64,000 nt of DNA from Prevotella sp. UBA2754 (lineage in GTDB: Bacteria; Bacteroidota; Bacteroidia; Bacteroidales; Bacteroidaceae): positions 133,225 to 197,224 of the forward strand of contig DEJG01000019.1 of the NCBI GenBank assembly GCA_002353295.1, in the 5' to 3' direction. Positions 7,719 through 16,267 of the stretch are shown piece after piece. The notes under the pieces are model-generated. The model was given only the letters and a program-made list of their open reading frames with translations. It made no database searches and had not been told where the DNA came from. A program made the translations under genes and the position numbers. Position 1 is the stretch's first letter; each line of letters starts with the position of its first letter.

Positions 7719-10613
7719 ATGAAAAGACTGATGTCGTTTTTTACGCTGCTTGTCCTGATGTTGGGACTGAGTCAGAGCATGAATGCACAGACATGGGAAT
7801 TTGCAATACTTGATGCTAATGATGCAGAATTGATGGATAAGGATGCCAATTGGTATCACAGCAAAGAATCAAAGAAAAATCGCTATAGTTATACTAAGGC
7901 ACTTGATAAAGCTGCGGTTACAGCCAATGGTCAGGAAATAGCATATACAAAGGGTTTGTTATTTTCTATTGACGCAGTTGAATCTGGCGAAGGTAATTTG
8001 CGTGCTGGCAACGACACCTCTAACAAGCGTATGTGGTTGGCTGGAAAATCAAAGATTACTATTCCTGGATTGAAAGCAGGAATGCAAATCACGGTATCTT
8101 GTATGTCCTCTAGCAAAACAGAGGCTCGTTGTATTAATACAACTAATATCACAGCAGTTTCTGGTGACTTCGGTACAAAGAAAAAGGGTGATGGTTCTGC
8201 CTCTACTAATGTTGGTACAGTAACTGCAGATGGAGATGTTGTACTTACTATGGATGGTGCTATGTATATCTATATGATTAAAGTGGAGGATCCAAATGAG
8301 GATGTAGAAGGTGGGAATGATGGCGAAGGTGGAGAAACGACGCCAACCACTAACGATCTTTCTACCTCAGCTAACTCTATGAAGAATCAGGCTGTGCTGA
8401 AACTCAAGGATGGTACCAACAAGTACTATAACACCGAGTCATTGCAGAGTATTGATTTTGATGACAACAAAGTTAAGGTTGTTTATGACGCTCAGACAGC
8501 CTATACATTTGAAGATCAGGTTGCTGGTATTGGCTTTAATAAAGCAGAGAAGCAGCAGTCAGGTGAGGTGGTGAATATTGATGGCAAGGTGAAAATTACA
8601 GAGTATAACGGCTGGTTAGAGTCCGCCTATGTGAAGTTCGACTTGCTTGATGGTGCATCTTCCTATAATGTATATTATAAAGGTGGCGATATAACAACTT
8701 ATAAGGCTATTGACAATAAGTTGGTACGTAACTATGGCACTTTTGGTCGTGCTGATGTGGTTGGTTTGAAGGCTGCTGCAGACTATGCTATCAAGGTTGT
8801 TCCGGTTAATGCGAACGGTACTGAATTGGTTGATAATGCTAATGAGGTGACAGGCTTGGTAGTGAAGAGCTATAGTCGCGAGGGCTTTGCCTTCATGAAC
8901 GGTTTCACACCAGGTGCTTACAATTATGATGGTACATTGAAGAGTGGTGCCAAGGTACTCTATGTGACTAAGAACACTGCCAAGACTATTTCTACCACTG
9001 TGGCAGGGGCTGAGGAGAATCCCTGTGTAGGTATTCAGGCCATTATCGACGCCTATCAGAAGGGTAAGGACACTACTCCTATTGCTTTCCGTCTTATCGG
9101 TTTGATTGAAAAGGACGACCTCGATGGTATCAGTAGCTCTTCTGAGGGTATCCAGATTAAGGGTAAGAATGCTGATGCGCTGATGCCTATCACCATAGAA
9201 GGTGTCGGTGATGACGCCACGGTACGTGGCTTCGGTTTTCTGGTACGCAATTCTAAGGGCGTTGAGTTCCGTAACTTTGCTGTTATGCGCTGCATGGACG
9301 ATGGAATCTCTTTGGATACAGACAACTCAAATATCTGGGTTCACCACACAGATCAGTTCTATGGTAAGCATGGTTCTGGTGACCATGCTAAGGGTGATGG
9401 TGCAGTCGACGTGAAATCTGACTCTAAGTTTGTGACTGTTAGCTACAACCGTTTTTGGGATACTGGTAAGAGCAATATGTTCGGTATGAAGAGCGAGTCA
9501 GGTCCTAACTACATCAGTTACGACCACAACTGGTTCGACCACTCAGACTCTCGTCATCCACGTGTTCGCACGATGACAGTTCACGTATGGAACAACTACT
9601 TTGATAATGTTGCCAAGTATGGTGTTGGTGCTACCACAGGTTCTAGCGTTTTCGTAGAGAGCAATTACTTCCTGAAGACAAAGAAGCCAATCCTCAGTTC
9701 ACTTCAAGGTACTGATGGAATGGGTTCCAAGGGTACTTTCTCGGGCGAGAATGGCGGTATGATTAAAGCCTATGGAAACTATATGGATAAGTCTGCTGCT
9801 CATTTCAGCTACTATAATCAGGATAATCCTTCTGCTAAGGGCTATGATGCTTATGAGGTAACCAATCGTAATACCACGATTCCTGAAACGGAGAAGACTT
9901 TGGTAGGTGGTACTACCTATAACAATTTTGATACCGATCCTTCTAAGATGTACAAGTACACAGCAGTTGAAGCTGAGGATGTTCCTGCTCTCATAACTGG
10001 TTACTACGGCGCCGGTCGTATGAATCATGGTGACTTCAAGTATACTTTCAAAGATAATGTTGGTGTCGATGCAGACGACTCTGCCTATGATGAAATATTG
10101 GGTGGTAAGCTCGATAGCTATAAGTCTTCGTTCGTAGGTTTCTTTGGTGAAGACAATTCCAGCCAAGGTGGTGACCAAGGCAACCAAGGGGATCATCAGG
10201 GAGATGACCAAGGTGGAGAGCAAGGTGGCGAAACTACTCCAGAAGGAACTATTTTTGCAAAGTTTGATGGTGCTCCTTCTGTTAGTATGTTCAAAGTAAC
10301 TGGAGAGTATGGTGATGGAAAGTCGACTTATAAAGGTACTTACGCAAAACAAGGTGCAAAACTGAATAGCAAAACTACAGTTACTTTTACTCCTGCTAAG
10401 AACTATAATATGACTTTGGTATTGTCTACCAGTAAAACGTGTCATGATGTAAAGTTGAATGGAACATTGACGACTGTTTCTGGAAAGGAATCTACTGAAG
10501 GAAAGTATTATGAAATGCAGCCTATTGCCATTTCCGCAAATACTGAATACAGGATTACTAAGGGGAGCAGTGAAGGAATACTGATGTTTATCGTCCTCGA
10601 GCCCATAGAGTAA
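7719..10613 (+). CDS. Multidomain secreted pectate lyase (PL1)
   Basis: A 964-residue secreted polysaccharide lyase that should cleave polygalacturonan by beta-elimination. ATG 7719 is chosen over 7701 because it follows a GAGAGG Shine-Dalgarno-like run and directly gives a signal peptide ending MNAQ. Order: N-terminal beta-sandwich (about 23-200), acidic glycine-rich linker, a short beta module shared with the upstream small protein, a fibronectin-III-like region (about 275-380), a PL1 right-handed beta-helix (about 390-740), a Gly/Gln/Asp-rich linker (about 808-840) and a C-terminal carbohydrate-binding-like beta domain. Catalytic features are VDVKSDS (Asp564, calcium ligand) and RHPRVR at 612-617. 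It has no sorting-like tail. Divergence from the porin/symporter operon suggests a pectin-use locus. Confidence 0.9.
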   Translation: MKRLMSFFTLLVLMLGLSQSMNAQTWEFAILDANDAELMDKDANWYHSKESKKNRYSYTKALDKAAVTANGQEIAYTKGLLFSIDAVESGEGNLRAGNDTSNKRMWLAGKSKITIPGLKAGMQITVSCMSSSKTEARCINTTNITAVSGDFGTKKKGDGSASTNVGTVTADGDVVLTMDGAMYIYMIKVEDPNEDVEGGNDGEGGETTPTTNDLSTSANSMKNQAVLKLKDGTNKYYNTESLQSIDFDDNKVKVVYDAQTAYTFEDQVAGIGFNKAEKQQSGEVVNIDGKVKITEYNGWLESAYVKFDLLDGASSYNVYYKGGDITTYKAIDNKLVRNYGTFGRADVVGLKAAADYAIKVVPVNANGTELVDNANEVTGLVVKSYSREGFAFMNGFTPGAYNYDGTLKSGAKVLYVTKNTAKTISTTVAGAEENPCVGIQAIIDAYQKGKDTTPIAFRLIGLIEKDDLDGISSSSEGIQIKGKNADALMPITIEGVGDDATVRGFGFLVRNSKGVEFRNFAVMRCMDDGISLDTDNSNIWVHHTDQFYGKHGSGDHAKGDGAVDVKSDSKFVTVSYNRFWDTGKSNMFGMKSESGPNYISYDHNWFDHSDSRHPRVRTMTVHVWNNYFDNVAKYGVGATTGSSVFVESNYFLKTKKPILSSLQGTDGMGSKGTFSGENGGMIKAYGNYMDKSAAHFSYYNQDNPSAKGYDAYEVTNRNTTIPETEKTLVGGTTYNNFDTDPSKMYKYTAVEAEDVPALITGYYGAGRMNHGDFKYTFKDNVGVDADDSAYDEILGGKLDSYKSSFVGFFGEDNSSQGGDQGNQGDHQGDDQGGEQGGETTPEGTIFAKFDGAPSVSMFKVTGEYGDGKSTYKGTYAKQGAKLNSKTTVTFTPAKNYNMTLVLSTSKTCHDVKLNGTLTTVSGKESTEGKYYEMQPIAISANTEYRITKGSSEGILMFIVLEPIE

Positions 10614-10664
10614 TGGAACGAAATACATACTAAACAACAACTACTAATTCAAATCAAGGAGAGG

Positions 10665-10690
10665 GAGCCACGCGTGATGCGTGGCTCTTT
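10665..10690 (+). terminator. Intrinsic terminator after pectate lyase
   Basis: Perfect 9-bp GC-rich stem GAGCCACGC/GCGTGGCTC (10665-10673 with 10679-10687), loop GTGAT, followed by TTTCT. Confidence 0.85.
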
Positions 10691-10770
10691 CTGCATGTTA
10701 ATGAGTCTAAATTTACGTTATAAAATTTATAAATTCAAGAATGACGAGATGAATTTTACTAACTATTTGT

Positions 10771-10778
10771 TATCTTTG
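10771..10778 (+). promoter_or_regulatory. -7 promoter box of the FHA/kinase operon
   Basis: TATCTTTG matches TAnnTTTG and lies 41 bases before the FHA protein start. No further strong promoter is seen before 20002, so this one probably drives the whole set of genes to 19950. Confidence 0.68.
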
Positions 10779-10819
10779 TCTGACATAAATATAGATTAAA
10801 TAACCAATAATTGAAAAAT

Positions 10820-11518
10820 ATGAAACAAGATGAAACATTCGTAAAGGGTGTAAATAATCCCTACGCACGTTCTCGTGGTGCACAACGCACAGGTAATGAA
10901 ACTTATATTCCTGGGATGAATGACGTTTCACCAGGTAGTGCACCTTCACAAGCATCTCCTCAGGCAAAACCTAATACACCTGTTGTTGGATTCCTGTATT
11001 CCATTTCTCGTAAGGGAATAGGTGAGTACTGGCCTCTTCATCTGGGAACCAATACTATCGGAAGAGCAGATGATTGTGATATCTGTTTAAAAGAAATGTC
11101 GGTGTCAAGTAAGCATGCAACCCTCAGCATTAAGCAGATGAAGAGCACCCACAAACTTATTGCCAGTATTCGTGATACTGGGTCGAAAACGGGTATGTAT
11201 CTGAATGACGAGGAGCTTGACTACGAGAATCATGCATGTAAGGCCAATGATATTATTACGGTGGGAGCTAATTATAAGTTATTACTGATACTTATTGATG
11301 CTGAGGAATATGGCCTGTCGGTTTCTGATGAGTTTGTAGAAGATAAAGAAGTTGCTGATGATGGTTTTGACTATCAGACTCAGGGGCGTGGTGGTTTTGA
11401 TGATGCCACTCATAATAATTTCCGTCCTTATAGTGCCGACCATCGTAATGTTGATACAGGAACTGTGGATCTGAGTGGTGCAGGTTTTGATGAACCAGGA
11501 GGAACAGAAATGATGTAA
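10820..11518 (+). CDS. Soluble FHA-domain protein
   Basis: A 232-residue cytoplasmic protein with one forkhead-associated domain (about 65-155), which binds phosphothreonine. The key positions are kept: IGRADDCDI (Arg82), SVSSKHATL, and a TGSKTG turn in place of the usual NG. The N-terminal 60 residues are polar and Pro/Ser-rich; the C-terminal 75 residues are acidic and disordered and could hold phosphorylation sites. ATG 10820 is chosen over an in-frame TTG at 10811. It is the first gene of the kinase/phosphatase operon and lies 29 bases before the first kinase, so it is a likely substrate or adaptor of these kinases. Confidence 0.85.
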   Translation: MKQDETFVKGVNNPYARSRGAQRTGNETYIPGMNDVSPGSAPSQASPQAKPNTPVVGFLYSISRKGIGEYWPLHLGTNTIGRADDCDICLKEMSVSSKHATLSIKQMKSTHKLIASIRDTGSKTGMYLNDEELDYENHACKANDIITVGANYKLLLILIDAEEYGLSVSDEFVEDKEVADDGFDYQTQGRGGFDDATHNNFRPYSADHRNVDTGTVDLSGAGFDEPGGTEMM

Positions 11519-11547
11519 AGTATAATTGTATAATTATAAACAAACAA

Positions 11548-13173
11548 ATGTCATCTTTAATATATATACAAGGCGAGGAAGAGAAGAAAAACCATATCCA
11601 TTATGAAGTTGATCCCTCACAGCCTTCTTTAGGTGAAGGTGGTATGGGGCAGGTATTGAAAGGAGTAAGGGTCAACGAGGCTAATGGTGTGCGTATGGAT
11701 GTGGCCATTAAATTCTTGTTTGAAGACTTACCTGCACATGCAATTGAAAGGGCTAAGCGTGAAGCTTCTATTCAGATTCATAATGAGAATTTGGTGGAGA
11801 TGTTTGGCTTTATAGAAGTCGTGGAGAATGCTCAAAGTGCACATCCAGTCAAGCGCTATCATGTAGTCAGTGAACTATTGCAGGGCGTCATGCTCTTTGA
11901 CTTGCTGAATGGTAAAACTACGGATAAGAATGGTCTGGAAGTTCCTTTCGCTCAAGAATTATATAACAAATATCAGAATGATCGTTTTGGTTTTGCTGTA
12001 TTTATTGTTAAGAATATCCTTTCAGGTTTAATGGCTCTTCATGATAAGGGTTATATTCATCGCGATCTGGATCCCAGTAATATTATGATTACCACTGACC
12101 GTAAGGTGAAAATTATAGATTTCGGTATTGCCAAACGGCTCGACAATCTGAATACGCAAGACCAGCAACTCACCAGTACTGGACAGTTTATCGGCAAGGC
12201 AGCCTATGCTGCACCGGAATTGGTTCTGGGTGATGTGCATAATCAGGATAAAACAACAGACATTTACGCTGTTGGCATTATGCTCTTCCAGTTTATCACG
12301 GGCAGTTTGCCCTTTGATGGCACGATGGCCGAACTCATCAAGAAGCAACTTAATGAGAAAATACCTCTTAAACTGATCCCATACAAAGCCGTGCGCAATA
12401 TCGTGGCTAAGGCTACTGCTAAGAAACAGACTGACCGTTATCAGTCAGCTACAGAGATGCGTGTAGATTTGGAGCATTTGTCGAAAACTGATGCAGTACC
12501 TTCTGCAACGAGTGCAGGAGAGATGGTTGCCAGTATTGCAGATGTGAAGAGTGGCAAGGGGAAACTGATTGGTATAATTGCTGCCGCAGTTGTAGTGATA
12601 GGTATCATTTTAGGTTTTGTCTTCGGTGGAGGTTCCGATGCTCCTGTAGCTGAAACTGCCAAGCCTCAACAACCTGCAGCCTTAACTGATGTTGCTCCAG
12701 ATGCCGGCGCGCTGATAACTGACGCTATTAAGAAAATGTCAGATCCAAGCACTGTGAATGAGGGTGTCAGATTGTTGACAGAGGTAGCAACGAAGTATGG
12801 TGACAAGAAAGAAGCTGCAGATGGTTTAGCCCTATTGGCTGCATTGATGCAACCTGCAGACATTGAGAATACCACTCAACAGATTAAGACACTCCGTGAG
12901 GCTACAGCCAATGACATTTTCCGTGATGTCGATAAGGCTCATGCATACGCTGAGCAAGCAGTCAAAGCTAATCCAGAGAGTTATAAGGCACTCTATGAGT
13001 TGGCTACAGATTATTTGGGTGGTGAGGCCAGAATGAAAAAAGATCCTGATTTTCCAAAAGCTCAGCAACTGTTTACCAGTGGCTTGAAATATGCTCAAGA
13101 CAGTGCAGACAAGGAGTATATCGATCTCTTTACCAGTCGTCTTGAATTGGTTAAAGGTTTGTTGGAGGAGTAA
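11548..13173 (+). CDS. Transmembrane Ser/Thr protein kinase with exported TPR-like tail
   Basis: A 541-residue Hanks-type kinase. The kinase domain (about 20-312) shows Gly loop LGEGGMGQV (28-36), ATP-binding Lys55, alpha-C Glu72, catalytic loop HRDLDPSN (171-178), DFG (191-193) and AAPE (221-224). The usual Lys two residues after HRD is Asp here (HRDLD rather than HRDLK), which is unusual because that Lys contacts the gamma phosphate. A transmembrane helix (about 340-360) leads to a helical, TPR-like C-terminal region predicted outside the inner membrane, a plausible sensor or scaffold. It is followed 17 bases later by a second kinase. Activity is likely but should be treated with care given the Asp. 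Confidence 0.9.
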   Translation: MSSLIYIQGEEEKKNHIHYEVDPSQPSLGEGGMGQVLKGVRVNEANGVRMDVAIKFLFEDLPAHAIERAKREASIQIHNENLVEMFGFIEVVENAQSAHPVKRYHVVSELLQGVMLFDLLNGKTTDKNGLEVPFAQELYNKYQNDRFGFAVFIVKNILSGLMALHDKGYIHRDLDPSNIMITTDRKVKIIDFGIAKRLDNLNTQDQQLTSTGQFIGKAAYAAPELVLGDVHNQDKTTDIYAVGIMLFQFITGSLPFDGTMAELIKKQLNEKIPLKLIPYKAVRNIVAKATAKKQTDRYQSATEMRVDLEHLSKTDAVPSATSAGEMVASIADVKSGKGKLIGIIAAAVVVIGIILGFVFGGGSDAPVAETAKPQQPAALTDVAPDAGALITDAIKKMSDPSTVNEGVRLLTEVATKYGDKKEAADGLALLAALMQPADIENTTQQIKTLREATANDIFRDVDKAHAYAEQAVKANPESYKALYELATDYLGGEARMKKDPDFPKAQQLFTSGLKYAQDSADKEYIDLFTSRLELVKGLLEE

Positions 13174-13190
13174 ATTTTAAAGGAAGCAAC

Positions 13191-14108
13191 ATGCCGGGAC
13201 AGGTCACCAAGAAGGGAAGCATCATCTATCTGAATGCCTATGGACAATGGTATCAGTATGACGAATCGCAGGCTCCGTTAGGAGCAGGCGCCATGGGTGT
13301 GGTGTATCTCGGACAGCATTGTCAGACTCGTGAACCTGTAGCTGTTAAACGGGTGGTTGATCGCTATGCCAACATACCTGAGATTCGTCGCCGAGCCCAT
13401 CAGGAGGCCGATCTGATGTTCAGTCATCCTAATTTAGTTGAAATGTTGGGTTGTTGTGAGGTTACTCCAGGACAGGGTCCCATCTTCATCATCAGTCGTT
13501 ACGTGCGTGGTGAGAATATTGACAAGTTCATCAATGCCCATGTACGTTCACTCCCTAATGCAGAACACCGCATCTGCGAACTGTTCTTGCCTGTGCTTGA
13601 TGCCTTGGCCTATATCCATACCAAAGGAATCATTCACATGGATATCAAACCCTCCAACATCATGATGGAGCAAGGACGTAATGTCCGACTGATGGACTTA
13701 GGTATTGCCGATGTGTCGGAAACTATCAACAGCTCTACGTCAGGCATGATGGGCACCCCGAAGTATGCAGCTCCAGAGCAGTTCTCCGATGTAGCCAGTA
13801 AACCGCAACTTACCTCGGCGACAGATATCTATGAGGCAGGAATTACGCTTTATGAACTTATCACGAAGCAGAACCCTTTCTCTGCATCCACGGTAGCTGA
13901 ATCCAAAGCACTTCATCATGGTATGATATTGCCAAAGGTGCAAAGTATCTCAGATACAGTTTTTGAGGTTACTCGCAAGGCCACAGCAATTCGTCCAGAA
14001 GACCGCTACCAAAGTGCCAATGAAATGAAGTCGGCTCTCAAAGAAGCCCTTCCACCTCGTAATTATACTAAGTTTGACCGTTTCCTTTCGGGAATATTTA
14101 AGAAATAA
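13191..14108 (+). CDS. Soluble Ser/Thr protein kinase
   Basis: A 305-residue cytoplasmic Hanks-type kinase without a membrane segment. It shows Gly loop LGAGAMGVVYL (30-40), Lys53, Glu72, catalytic loop HMDIKPSN (149-156), DLG in place of DFG (169-171) and AAPE (193-196). The HRD arginine is Met, so it is a non-RD kinase and may not need activation-loop phosphorylation. Its catalytic Asp151, Lys153 and Asn156 are intact, in contrast with the upstream kinase, so the two may have different roles or work as a cascade. The end is 8 bases before the PP2C gene, in the same operon. Confidence 0.9.
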   Translation: MPGQVTKKGSIIYLNAYGQWYQYDESQAPLGAGAMGVVYLGQHCQTREPVAVKRVVDRYANIPEIRRRAHQEADLMFSHPNLVEMLGCCEVTPGQGPIFIISRYVRGENIDKFINAHVRSLPNAEHRICELFLPVLDALAYIHTKGIIHMDIKPSNIMMEQGRNVRLMDLGIADVSETINSSTSGMMGTPKYAAPEQFSDVASKPQLTSATDIYEAGITLYELITKQNPFSASTVAESKALHHGMILPKVQSISDTVFEVTRKATAIRPEDRYQSANEMKSALKEALPPRNYTKFDRFLSGIFKK

Positions 14109-14116
14109 AAATCATT

Positions 14117-15517
14117 ATGAATGCAATAAAGACATCCTTGCCTTTTGCTGGCTTTTGGGATACCCGACAAGGAGGCCGCCCGGAGAATCAAGACTCCTGT
14201 GGCTTTATTGACACAGAAAAGGGACTCATAGCCGTGGTCTGCGATGGAATGGGCGGGGGGCCCGGTGGACAGTTGGCCTCCACGATCGCTGTTCAGAAGA
14301 TTGTGGAGTATGTGGTCGGGGCTCCTCTAGATATGCCATATACGGATATGGTGGCTCAGGCTATAGAGTATGCCCATCAAGCTATATTGGCTAAAACTGC
14401 CGAGCAGCCAGCTCTGCGTGGTATGGGTTCTACAGCTACTGTAGTACTTATCAATCAACAATCGGCCATCATAGCTCATGTCGGTGATAGTCGCATCTAC
14501 CAATTTCGTCGTGGTAAGATGATATTCCGTACGGCCGACCATTCGATGGTGGGTGACTTGGTGCGTAATGGTACATTGACGGAAGAGCAGGCCCGCCTGT
14601 CATCACAATCGAACATCATCACCAAAGCCTTAGGCAGCAAACTGTCCAACTTGGCTGAGGTGACGGAGCGTCCTTACGAGAAAGGCGATCGTTTTATGCT
14701 TTGTACAGATGGTATCTGGGGAGCTATGCCTGAACCCAACCTTGTTAAACGGGTAGCTAAGACTCCCTCTCTCTCTGGAGCCGTTGATAGCATGGTATTG
14801 ACAGTTGAGGATATAGGGCGGAAGAGTGGTAACCATCACGACAATCTGACGATAGCTTTATTAGAAACCAAACAAGATTCATTACTGAAAGAGAAAATGA
14901 GCAAGACAACATTACGTATTTTAATCGTGTTGGCAGTTATTTGCCTGCTGAGTGTTATTCTGAATATTGTGTTGATGACTCGACCTAATACTCCGATAAA
15001 TAAGGAAGAAGTCGACAATATGGCATTGGAACTCGACAACCGAGGACAGCGCATTCGAATCCTTGAAGACTCCATCAATGTCTTGTTAAATAATGTGGCA
15101 GGCGCTAAACAAGAGGCCGCAGATGCTACTTTGAAGGTGGCTAAGGAGAAAGAGGACGCTGCTGAGAAAGCAAAGAATGAGGCTGAGCAGAAGGCTCAGG
15201 AGGCCAAGGAAGCAGCAGACAAGGCGAAAGCTGCTGCTGATCAGGCAAAGGCTGCTGCAGAGTCCATCCAGAAGTCGCGCAATGATGTCATTGCCCAGCT
15301 AACTAAGATGAAGGATATGCAGGAGAGTGCCCAGCGCAAGCAGTTGCGTTCTAATGCTATAGAAACCTTGAAAACATTGGCGGCTAAAGATGTCAAGAAC
15401 AAGGCGGTCTATGATGATGTTCGTGAGAAACTGGGCAACAAGGTGGCTTTAGAGAATACGGATATGAGTAAAGGTCATTATAGCATCCTCATCAAGAATC
15501 TTCAATCAATTAAATAA
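14117..15517 (+). CDS. PP2C-type Ser/Thr phosphatase with transmembrane helix and coiled coil
   Basis: A 466-residue PPM/PP2C phosphatase, the expected opponent of the two upstream kinases. Metal-binding motifs are present: RPENQDS (21-27), CDGMGGGPGG (42-51), HVGDSRIYQF, CTDGIWG and HHDNLTIALL. The catalytic domain occupies about 1-255. A transmembrane helix (about 266-288) is followed by a long Ala/Lys/Glu-rich coiled coil (about 300-440) predicted outside the inner membrane. This membrane-anchored layout matches that of the kinase and the FHA proteins of the operon and suggests they form one envelope-spanning complex. Confidence 0.92.
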   Translation: MNAIKTSLPFAGFWDTRQGGRPENQDSCGFIDTEKGLIAVVCDGMGGGPGGQLASTIAVQKIVEYVVGAPLDMPYTDMVAQAIEYAHQAILAKTAEQPALRGMGSTATVVLINQQSAIIAHVGDSRIYQFRRGKMIFRTADHSMVGDLVRNGTLTEEQARLSSQSNIITKALGSKLSNLAEVTERPYEKGDRFMLCTDGIWGAMPEPNLVKRVAKTPSLSGAVDSMVLTVEDIGRKSGNHHDNLTIALLETKQDSLLKEKMSKTTLRILIVLAVICLLSVILNIVLMTRPNTPINKEEVDNMALELDNRGQRIRILEDSINVLLNNVAGAKQEAADATLKVAKEKEDAAEKAKNEAEQKAQEAKEAADKAKAAADQAKAAAESIQKSRNDVIAQLTKMKDMQESAQRKQLRSNAIETLKTLAAKDVKNKAVYDDVREKLGNKVALENTDMSKGHYSILIKNLQSIK

Positions 15518-15526
15518 TATGTGCCT

Positions 15527-16249
15527 ATGAAGACAATCACTATAGGACGAGGCGAAGGATGCAATATCTACATCGACGACGAATCAATGAGCCGCCGTCA
15601 TGCAATTATCAAGATTCCTACCTTTGGGGGTATGGAGATTGTGGACATGAGTAAGAACGGAACCTTTGTCAATGGGGTTCGCCTGCGTCCTAATGTGCCA
15701 TTTCCCGTTAAACGTAAGGATGTTGTAAACTTTGCTGATGTCAGGGAGTTAGACTGGTCATTGGTGCCCGATCCAATGAAATACTATAAACTGGCTGGCA
15801 TTATTGTAGGTGGCATCATTGTACTATTATTGGCAGTCTTCCTCTTTAAGAACCTGTTTAGCAGTTCAGCAAAAGCACCTGTTACCCCCGCTACTGAACA
15901 TGTTCAAAAACCTATACGGATGGAAGAATATAAGAAACCTGCTCAGGCGGAAACAGAACCTGTCGAAACACCTGCTGAAGAACAGCCGTCATCTCCACCT
16001 TCTGCTGCACCTGATGCTACAACAGGTACCGATAACCAGATCATTGATGTTTATGGAGCAGCCCGCAGTGCTAAGAAAAAACGTGAGGCTGAGGAGCGTG
16101 TTCGTCGGCAGAAGGCCAAAGAAGTGCAGCGACAGAAAGAGCAACAAAAGAAAGAACAGCAACAAAAAGAGCAGCAAAAACAAGAGGAAAATAAGCAGCC
16201 TTCTGATGGAAATTCTTCTAAGAAAGAGTATAAACCCGAAATGATATAA
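15527..16249 (+). CDS. FHA-domain membrane protein with charged Gln/Lys tail
   Basis: A 240-residue bitopic protein: FHA domain (1-80) with intact phosphothreonine-binding features IGRGEGCN (Arg8), SMSRRHAII and SKNGTFVNG; transmembrane helix (about 88-108); a Pro/Thr-rich stretch; then a Lys/Arg/Gln/Glu-rich helix that is almost low complexity. ATG 15527 is preferred to an in-frame GTG at 15521 because it places the conserved first FHA strand at residues 2-6. It is likely to recruit phosphorylated partners to the membrane. The charged tail could bind the cell wall or form a coiled coil with that of the phosphatase; this is inference. Confidence 0.85.
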   Translation: MKTITIGRGEGCNIYIDDESMSRRHAIIKIPTFGGMEIVDMSKNGTFVNGVRLRPNVPFPVKRKDVVNFADVRELDWSLVPDPMKYYKLAGIIVGGIIVLLLAVFLFKNLFSSSAKAPVTPATEHVQKPIRMEEYKKPAQAETEPVETPAEEQPSSPPSAAPDATTGTDNQIIDVYGAARSAKKKREAEERVRRQKAKEVQRQKEQQKKEQQQKEQQKQEENKQPSDGNSSKKEYKPEMI

Positions 16250-16267
16250 CCTAAAATTGATAAATAT

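Noticed and set aside
9699..10640. Long minus-strand open frame (313 codons) across the end of the pectate lyase gene
   Set aside because: It lies wholly against a gene with clear domains, has no recognisable motif, and is rich in Ser/Ile/Arg as expected from antisense reading.
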